A stretch of 64,000 bases of DNA, taken from positions 124,001 to 188,000 of the forward strand of contig NZ_JAUSTY010000007.1 of NCBI RefSeq assembly GCF_030813115.1, written 5' to 3'. The position numbers were made by a program, and so were the translations under genes. Under the pieces are notes generated by a model. It was not told the DNA's origin, did not search any database, and worked only from the letters and a program-made list of their open reading frames with translations. Below are positions 58,569 to 64,000 of this stretch, in pieces. Position 1 is the stretch's first letter; every line of letters begins with the position of its first letter. The stretch comes from Bacillus horti. GTDB taxonomy: Bacteria; Bacillota; Bacilli; Caldalkalibacillales; JCM-10596.

Positions 58569-59969
58569 TTACGAAGTATTTGAACAAGGAAGAGATAAAG
58601 TGACTTGTGTGCCGACACCTGCCTCACTTTCAATTTGTAGACTACCGTGATGCAAACGCATTATTTCATCACAAATAGCTAGACCAATGCCACTTCCAGA
58701 CTGGGCTCCTTTTCCTTGGTAAAGTCTATTTTTAACGAAGGACAAATCTTCCTCTAGGATGCCCTGCCCATCATCTTTTATTTTTATAGAAAAATTCCCT
58801 TCACTTACTTCAGCAGATACCCAAATGTGCCCCATCTCTGGTGTAAATTTCATAGCATTGTCCAGTATGTTTAACAGAACCTGCTTAAGTCGATTCATAT
58901 CAGCCTGTAAATGTAGCTGTGCAGGTAATTGGCTGAAGATAAGCCTTATCCCGAGTCTATGAGCCCGAGGTGTCATTTGCGCTTCTAAATCTTTTAACAG
59001 CTCACTCACGTTGATTAGTTCCTTGCGCAAGCTCAGCTGTCCAGATTGGAGCTTTGAAAAATCAAGTAGATCCTCTACTAGGTAAGACAAGCGATTCGTT
59101 TCTTGATTAATGATACGCAGCCCTTCTACGAGCTCCTCCTTGTTTTTAAAATCTGAAGACAGTAACAGCACCGTCCAGCCATGAATAGAGGTTAGTGGGG
59201 TTCTCAGTTCATGCGAAACAGAGGAGATAAATCGGTGTTGCAGGACTTCATTACGTTGTAGCTCTGAAGCTAAATGATTAATCGTATCCGCAAGACGTCC
59301 CAGCTCATCCTCTCTGTCTTTGGTGACACGTTCAGAGAGCTTCCCTCTAGCTAGCTTTTCCGCGGAGTCAATCAAAGTAAGGATGGGCTTAGTAATAGAA
59401 TTGGATAACACTAGGCTAACGAGAGCAGATAAAGCGATGACGATAATCCCCACGAGGGAAAGGAATATAGAAATGGACCATAACGTCTGGTTGGTTTGGC
59501 TCAAAGAGCTCACATAACGAAGAACCCCTACCACTTGTCCATCCGCTATTAAGGGGACAGAAAAAGATAATACGGGTTCCCCTGTTGTACGCAAAACACC
59601 ACGCCAGCTTTGCTCCCGCCCCCTGAGAGCAGCAGCTACATCAGGTAATTCTGCTAACTGAGCGATTCGATCAGGGTCGAGACTATCTACTAGCAATGCT
59701 CCACTCTGATCAATGATCTGGACCTGAGCATGAATATTCTCCGTATAGCTTGTTAGTAAATCGTCTGCTTGTGTGGCCAAAGGAGTACCACTGAGATAGC
59801 TTTCATAAAAATCAGCAGACACCCTTACTCTTTGAGTGATTCCCTGCTCTATACTATCGTAGTAGTAGTGCCGAACAGCAAAAATGAGAAAACTAACTAA
59901 GACAAATATAGCCACTCCGATCACAAGTAGGTGACTTCCGACCAACCTTGCGCGAATCCCCTTCATCAT
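58569..59969 (-). CDS. Sensor histidine kinase (class I, HAMP)
   Basis: Membrane kinase of 466 residues. TM1 is about 12-33, an extracytoplasmic sensor region about 34-163, TM2 about 164-189, and HAMP about 190-245. The phospho-acceptor is SSVSHELRTPLTSIHGW (His near 253). The ATPase has N-box LDNAMKF and G-boxes DDGQGI and GSGIGLAI. It overlaps the response-regulator stop by 4 bp (ATGA) and is expressed with it. The stimulus is unknown. The long reading begins at 60002 but this start matches coupling. Confidence 0.93.
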   Translation of the reverse strand: MMKGIRARLVGSHLLVIGVAIFVLVSFLIFAVRHYYYDSIEQGITQRVRVSADFYESYLSGTPLATQADDLLTSYTENIHAQVQIIDQSGALLVDSLDPDRIAQLAELPDVAAALRGREQSWRGVLRTTGEPVLSFSVPLIADGQVVGVLRYVSSLSQTNQTLWSISIFLSLVGIIVIALSALVSLVLSNSITKPILTLIDSAEKLARGKLSERVTKDREDELGRLADTINHLASELQRNEVLQHRFISSVSHELRTPLTSIHGWTVLLLSSDFKNKEELVEGLRIINQETNRLSYLVEDLLDFSKLQSGQLSLRKELINVSELLKDLEAQMTPRAHRLGIRLIFSQLPAQLHLQADMNRLKQVLLNILDNAMKFTPEMGHIWVSAEVSEGNFSIKIKDDGQGILEEDLSFVKNRLYQGKGAQSGSGIGLAICDEIMRLHHGSLQIESEAGVGTQVTLSLPCSNTS

Positions 59970-60694
59970 GAATTCCTCTTCCAGCGATAGCCTGTACCCC
60001 AAACCGTTTCAATCCATTGGGGGTGAGCAGGATCTTCCTCAATCTTTTCTCTGATCCTACGAATGTGAACATCTACCGTCTTCTGATCACCAAAAAAATC
60101 AGTCCCCCATACGTCGTTCAGCAATTCCTCTCGGCTAAACACCTTACCAGGATGTAGAAGAAAATGATAGATCAAGCTATATTCCTTAGGTGTTAATTCG
60201 ACACGCTTTTCCTTAAGGTAAAGCTCCCCCGATTGGAGATCCAAACGGAATGGTCCACTTCCTAAGGATTTCGCCTCTTTTTTATCCTTGTTCATGCGAC
60301 GTAAAATAGCTCGAATGCGGGCTGTCAGCTCCAAAGGATTAAAAGGCTTTACCATATAATCATCTGCCCCTAGTTCAAGCCCCGTAAGCTTATCCATGTC
60401 CTGACTAAGTGCGGTAAGCAATAGGATAGCAATGTCTGGATACTCGTTCCGCAGCTTTTCACAGATTTCAAATCCACTCATATCTGGAAGCCTCACGTCT
60501 AAAACAACTAGATCAGGGTACTGTTCTTTGATACGAGTGAAGGCCTCTTCCCCTGTTGAAGCTTCTTGTACCTTAAAGCCACTGCGTTGTAGCTGAATAA
60601 TTATCATGCGGCGAATAGGCTGTTCATCCTCAACCACAAGCACATGTATATCCTCACTAGCTGAAATGATAATCACTCCCGTATGTGTAATCAT
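59966..60694 (-). CDS. OmpR-family response regulator
   Basis: DNA-binding response regulator of up to 242 residues. The receiver domain (about 17-130) has LVVEDEQP, phospho-Asp in DLVVLDVRLPDMSG near 59, LLLTALSQD and the Lys of YMVKPFNPLELT. The winged-helix output domain contains LTPKEYSLIYHFLLHPGKVF, WGTDFFGDQKTVDVHIRRIR and TVWGTGYRW. The start is uncertain: the long ATG lacks a ribosome site, while an in-frame GTG before LVVEDE has GAGGAT upstream. It pairs with the kinase at 58569. Confidence 0.93.
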   Translation of the reverse strand: MITHTGVIIISASEDIHVLVVEDEQPIRRMIIIQLQRSGFKVQEASTGEEAFTRIKEQYPDLVVLDVRLPDMSGFEICEKLRNEYPDIAILLLTALSQDMDKLTGLELGADDYMVKPFNPLELTARIRAILRRMNKDKKEAKSLGSGPFRLDLQSGELYLKEKRVELTPKEYSLIYHFLLHPGKVFSREELLNDVWGTDFFGDQKTVDVHIRRIREKIEEDPAHPQWIETVWGTGYRWKRNS

Positions 60695-60729
60695 TGTTCT
60701 TTTGTTGATAAGGATATCCTATTTTATGT

Positions 60730-60966
60730 ATGAGTGAAAGGGGCTTAACGTTTCCAGTTTTGTTAAAAGGGAATACAGCAGCTTATCAAATGAATCGACT
60801 ACTATCAACAAAAATGTACTTTCATTGTAATAAGTTCATTTTTGTGCAATCCTTATGGCAAAAGGACATCATGCTGAAAGACCCAGTCATGCAAAAAATA
60901 GTTCTCGACATGCTTGAGGGAGGACAAGAGAGCATTTATTTGCGGCTCATTCAATCAGGAAAGTAG
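60730..60966 (+). CDS. Small hypothetical protein
   Basis: Unrecognised 78-residue protein, Met-rich (MYFHCNKFIFVQSLWQKDIM), with a C-terminal helical half. No strong ribosome site is seen; a divergent short space separates it from the response regulator. It could be a fragment. Only the absence of stop codons and the plausible composition support it. Confidence 0.35.
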   Translation: MSERGLTFPVLLKGNTAAYQMNRLLSTKMYFHCNKFIFVQSLWQKDIMLKDPVMQKIVLDMLEGGQESIYLRLIQSGK

Positions 60967-61061
60967 AAGGTTGAGGACATATGTCCTATCCAAAACACAA
61001 GAATGTATCATTTAATAAATAGGAGAAAAAAATAGGAGAAAATTGATGGGAGAGAGACAGC

Positions 61062-61487
61062 GTGAAAGGAATCATATTCGCCATTCTAGCCGGTGGGTTT
61101 ATTACGCTACAAGGAGTGGCTAACACATCGATTAGTAACGGGATTGGTACATGGCAAGCGGCTACGATTACCCAATTTACGGGCTTTATTGTTGCTTTAC
61201 TAGTCATGCTCAGTATTGGTGACAGAAGCTGGATGGGCTTTAAGCAAGTGAAACCCATCTATTTAGTGGGTGGAGCGTTTGCTGCCTTTGTCATATTCAC
61301 TAATGTAAAATCCATTCAGCTCTCTAGCGTTACCATAGCCATAGCTGCTGTTCTGATTGCCCAGTTAACCACAGCCTTTATTATAGAAGGGAAGGGATGG
61401 TTTGAAGTAGCTAAGCAAAGGATGAGAATGCCCCAATTTCTCGGATTAGCTTTAATGATCATAGGAGTACTCATCTTAACTTTTTAG
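61062..61487 (+). CDS. YdcZ-like (DUF606) membrane transporter, copy 1
   Basis: Five-span protein of 141 residues in the DMT-like DUF606/YdcZ group. The family pattern LAGGFITLQGVANTSISN (span 1) and the TNVKSIQLSSVTIAIAAVLI region near 85 are visible. Members form pairs of small exporters. GTG 61062 follows GGGAGAGAG. The partner copy is at 62338, separated only by a Crp/Fnr gene. Confidence 0.85.
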   Translation: MKGIIFAILAGGFITLQGVANTSISNGIGTWQAATITQFTGFIVALLVMLSIGDRSWMGFKQVKPIYLVGGAFAAFVIFTNVKSIQLSSVTIAIAAVLIAQLTTAFIIEGKGWFEVAKQRMRMPQFLGLALMIIGVLILTF

Positions 61488-61602
61488 GCTGTAATATTGC
61501 TCAGGCTTAGCACTCACCGCGCTTTGGAAAAATAAAACGACTACTGTTGTTTGCTTATGACACAAAAGTTAGTATGTACTTATTGAATGGTATGGAGGTG
61601 AA

Positions 61603-62307
61603 GTGAGGATTATGAAAGAGATTAGAGACCATGAACTGTTGCACTCATATTTAACTACGTACAAGCTAGAAGAGATCTTTCATGAACCATTACTTCCACA
61701 CATGGCAATCGTGAGCTTTGACCAAGGAGAGCTTATTTGTTCTCAAGGTGAACCATCAGAGTATCTGTATGTCCTAGTCAAAGGGAAGGTTAAGATTTTT
61801 ACTACTTCACCAGGGGGACAAGCTTTAATTCTCTCTTTTAAAATGCCTTTAGACATGATTGGTGATATCGAATACGTTCAGGGGATTGACTTTATTAATA
61901 CAGTAGAGGCTGTTTCTTCTGTCCATATGCTCTGTATCCACCATCGCTGGCTGAAGAAATACAATAAGGATCATGCTCCATTTTTAACCTTTTTATTAGA
62001 GGTTATTACGCATAAATTTTATAAGTCAGATACATTAAGCCGTAAGCTGATGTACTCCGCAGATGTTCGGCTAGCTAGTTATTTACTATCCGTTTCCTTT
62101 GATGAATCTGATGCACTTTTTGAAGGACAGCAGGAAGCGATCAGCTTAAAGGATGTAGCCAACCTAATCGGAATTAGCTACAGACATTTAAATCGAGTGA
62201 TTCAACAGTTTTGTTCAAAGGGATTAATTGAACGGAAAAAGGGGTCCATTAAAGTGAAGGATCGGGAAGGCTTAAGAAGACTAGCCGATCAAAATATCTA
62301 TGAGTAG
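61603..62307 (+). CDS. Crp/Fnr-family regulator (YeiL-like)
   Basis: Regulator of 234 residues. The cyclic-nucleotide-binding-like domain (about 20-150) has FDQGELICSQGEPSEYLYVLVKG, and the C-terminal HTH is ISLKDVANLIGISYRHLNRVI near 185-205. No Cys cluster for an FeS centre is visible. GTG 61603 (GGAGG 4 nt upstream) and ATG 61612 compete. It lies between two YdcZ-like transporter genes and probably controls them. Confidence 0.88.
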   Translation: MRIMKEIRDHELLHSYLTTYKLEEIFHEPLLPHMAIVSFDQGELICSQGEPSEYLYVLVKGKVKIFTTSPGGQALILSFKMPLDMIGDIEYVQGIDFINTVEAVSSVHMLCIHHRWLKKYNKDHAPFLTFLLEVITHKFYKSDTLSRKLMYSADVRLASYLLSVSFDESDALFEGQQEAISLKDVANLIGISYRHLNRVIQQFCSKGLIERKKGSIKVKDREGLRRLADQNIYE

Positions 62308-62337
62308 TGCTGAATGGGCAGAATAGGGGAGTAACAG

Positions 62338-62805
62338 ATGATTTTAGGTATACTACTAGGACTGATAGCGGGCTCATTAGTCGGTGTGCAAAATATTTTT
62401 AACAGCAAGGTCAATGAACGAGCCAGTACATGGGCTACAACTACGCTGGTATTGGGCATGGGCTTTTTAGCATCGTTGACGATGGGTTTGATATTTGAAG
62501 GGAAGCAACTATTTGAGCTAGCGAATATGCAGACGTGGTACTGGTTTAGTGGTTTAATTGGAGTTGGAGTGGTGACCTGTCTGGTTCAGGGAATAAGACG
62601 TTTGGGAGCGACGTACGCTATTTTTATCATGCTAACCTCTCAGCTTATTTTCGCTGTGCTCTTTGATTCATTTGGTTTGTTTGGCCTAGAAAAGGTTCCA
62701 TTTACGCTGAAACATTTCGTTGGAGTTCTTATTATCATTGCTGGTATCTTTGTATTTAAGTTGAATGGCAAAAAGGTAGGAAGTAAATCTGCGTTGAACC
62801 AATAA
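62338..62805 (+). CDS. YdcZ-like (DUF606) membrane transporter, copy 2
   Basis: Five-span protein of 155 residues related to the 61062 gene. It has LIAGSLVGVQNIFNSKVNER near 7, and TYAIFIMLTSQLIFAVLFD near 95. It starts 30 bp after the Crp/Fnr stop codon, so it is probably in one operon with it. The two small proteins may act as a heteromeric transporter. Confidence 0.85.
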   Translation: MILGILLGLIAGSLVGVQNIFNSKVNERASTWATTTLVLGMGFLASLTMGLIFEGKQLFELANMQTWYWFSGLIGVGVVTCLVQGIRRLGATYAIFIMLTSQLIFAVLFDSFGLFGLEKVPFTLKHFVGVLIIIAGIFVFKLNGKKVGSKSALNQ

Positions 62806-62844
62806 GAATTAATATGTGAATCATAAAAAGATGTGAAGGTATGA

Positions 62845-62880
62845 AAGTCCTTGATATCTTTTTTTATTTAAGGATTTTTT
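62845..62880 (+). terminator. Weak terminator after transporter copy 2
   Basis: AAGTCCTT (62845-62852) / AAGGATTT (62870-62877) with a 17-nt T-rich loop and following T-run; one G-U pair. Confidence 0.55.
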
Positions 62881-62941
62881 AATATTCCCCGTGTAGACTA
62901 AATCGTAGCAGGTCTTCTTTAGTCATTTTTGACGGGTGTAA

Positions 62942-62963
62942 AAGACTTAAAGTCTTATATAAT
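62942..62963 (+). promoter_or_regulatory. Palindrome adjoining the kinase -10
   Basis: Perfect 7-1-7 palindrome AAGACTT-A-AAGTCTT (62942-62956) followed by TATAAT (62958-62963). It probably binds a regulator controlling the downstream kinase. No -35 at standard spacing is seen, so an activator may be needed. Confidence 0.6.
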
Positions 62964-62990
62964 GAACTAAAAATGTAGTGGGTGATAAAG

Positions 62991-64000
62991 TTGTCTATTA
63001 AAAAGCGGTTGATCTTATCAAATATAGGAATGATCATAATCCCAATCATGGCTGCCCTTTTACTAGAAATCATCTTGGGCTACATTATTTTTTTTATGCT
63101 GAGCGATATGTCTCAAGGAATGGAGATGTTCCTTAGCCTTCGATTAGTGGGTATGCTCCTTATTTTAGTAATAACGAACGGTTTACTGACGTACTTTGTA
63201 TCCAAAAGTATCATCAAGCCGATTACTGAGCTGTCAGAAGCGGCAAAGAGAATCAGTGAAGGAGATCTAAACTTTGAAATAAAATCGGTCAAGAAGGATG
63301 AACTTGGCCAGCTATCCAATACCTTTGATAGGATGCGTCAGAATCTAAAGGAAGCTAAAGAATGGCAAGCCAAATATGAACAAGAGCGGCTGGAGTTGAT
63401 CACCAGTATATCGCATGATTTAAAGACTCCCTTAACATCAATAAAGGGATATGTAAAAGGAATTCAGGATGGTGTAGCGAATACACCAGATAAATTAGAC
63501 CGGTACCTAGAAACAATTTATAAAAAGGCGGATGATCTGGATGGGTTAATTGAGAAGCTTTTTCTATATTCTAAATTTGAGATGGAACGTGTCCCTTTTC
63601 AGTTTGAGCCCGTTGATCTCTACACTTTTTTTGAGGATTTTGTAGAGGAATTACAGTTTAATCTTGAAGAGGAGTCGGGAACTGCTCTTTTACAAGCAAA
63701 TAAAGATGATTCCTATGTTGTCCAAGCGGATCGTGAGCAATTAAAACGAGTGGTCACCAATATTACACAAAACAGCATGAAGTATATGAAGAATGGATAT
63801 AAGCGCATTGAAGTTCAATTGAAAGCTGAACCGGATCAGGTTGTTGTGGGAATCGCAGACAATGGGAGTGGGATTCCTAAGGAGGATCTTCCTTTTATCT
63901 TTGATCGGTTTTATCGTACGGACACCTCAAGGAATTCAGCGACAGGTGGAAGTGGGCTCGGATTAGCGATTGTCAAAAAAATTATTGAGGAGTCAAGCGG
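62991..64000 (+). CDS. Sensor histidine kinase, N-terminal part (cut by window end)
   Basis: Open to the window end (at least 336 residues). TM1 is about 10-35, a very short extracytoplasmic loop follows, TM2 is about 48-70, and HAMP (SIIKPITELSEAAKRI) about 71-120. HisKA has SISHDLKTPLTSIKGY with His at residue 142. The ATPase has N-box ITQNSMKYM and G-boxes ADNGSGIPKED and TGGSGLGLAIVKK. The TTG start at 62991 follows GGGTGAT. With almost no external sensor it resembles intramembrane-sensing kinases. No response-regulator gene is seen upstream in this window, so its partner must lie downstream or elsewhere. Confidence 0.92.
   Translation, partial: MSIKKRLILSNIGMIIIPIMAALLLEIILGYIIFFMLSDMSQGMEMFLSLRLVGMLLILVITNGLLTYFVSKSIIKPITELSEAAKRISEGDLNFEIKSVKKDELGQLSNTFDRMRQNLKEAKEWQAKYEQERLELITSISHDLKTPLTSIKGYVKGIQDGVANTPDKLDRYLETIYKKADDLDGLIEKLFLYSKFEMERVPFQFEPVDLYTFFEDFVEELQFNLEEESGTALLQANKDDSYVVQADREQLKRVVTNITQNSMKYMKNGYKRIEVQLKAEPDQVVVGIADNGSGIPKEDLPFIFDRFYRTDTSRNSATGGSGLGLAIVKKIIEESS

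Overview
The window reads as chromosome of a low-to-moderate G+C Gram-positive bacterium of the Bacillales. The evidence is strong AGGAGG ribosome sites, sigma-A promoters, many intrinsic terminators, SLH-anchored and copper-amine-oxidase-N-domain secreted proteins, an arbitrium/Rap-like peptide receptor and ytr-like genes. A Paenibacillaceae/Brevibacillus-type host is my inference. No rRNA, tRNA or CRISPR was seen. The only mobile-element trace is a short 5' remnant resembling a group II intron.

Layout. 0-1.4 kb: end of an MFS transporter and an FMN reductase. 1.6-4.8 kb: a G+C-richer island with a TetR regulator and a drrAB-type ABC exporter. Two copies of one palindrome control it, and it ends in a terminator, the intron remnant and an aldo/keto reductase fragment. 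5-10.2 kb: small membrane proteins, then a LolD/MacB-like ABC operon closed by its PadR regulator. 10.3-17 kb: VOC protein, HxlR/MFS divergent pair, acetyltransferase, flavodoxin-like reductase, PhzF and AraC/GyrI regulator. 17.3-21.9 kb: chemoreceptor, a peptide gene plus AimR-like receptor, and a CDF metal exporter. 22-28.5 kb: several decayed genes among an HD hydrolase, a kinase-like protein and threonine aldolase. 29.2-34.4 kb: GntR regulator, TRAP transporter and uxaC, a uronate-uptake locus.

35.6-44.1 kb is the most unusual region. A protein with an unrecognised N-terminal domain and a C-terminal bulb-type lectin is followed by a GNAT acetyltransferase, two phage-collar-domain proteins and a 1,419-residue repeat-rich SLH surface protein. 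A second copy of the unrecognised domain, without lectin, closes it. Both copies and the chemoreceptor at 17.5 kb share one promoter layout: an 11-bp-period direct repeat TTGTTCAG-N3-TTGTTCAG with a -10-like hexamer exactly 29 nt from its first base. This suggests one activator-controlled surface/chemotaxis regulon.

44.4-64 kb: ECF sigma factor with a SnoaL tail, an MFS pump and a monooxygenase; a BAAT-type hydrolase; a ytrA-like GntR/ABC operon with its palindrome; an XRE/membrane pair; PlsC; a zinc alcohol dehydrogenase; a CPBP protease; a C39-like peptidase; a lipoprotein; a two-component system; a pair of YdcZ-like transporters around a Crp/Fnr regulator; and a histidine kinase cut by the window end.

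All assignments rest on reading the sequence and remembered family features; no database search was run.
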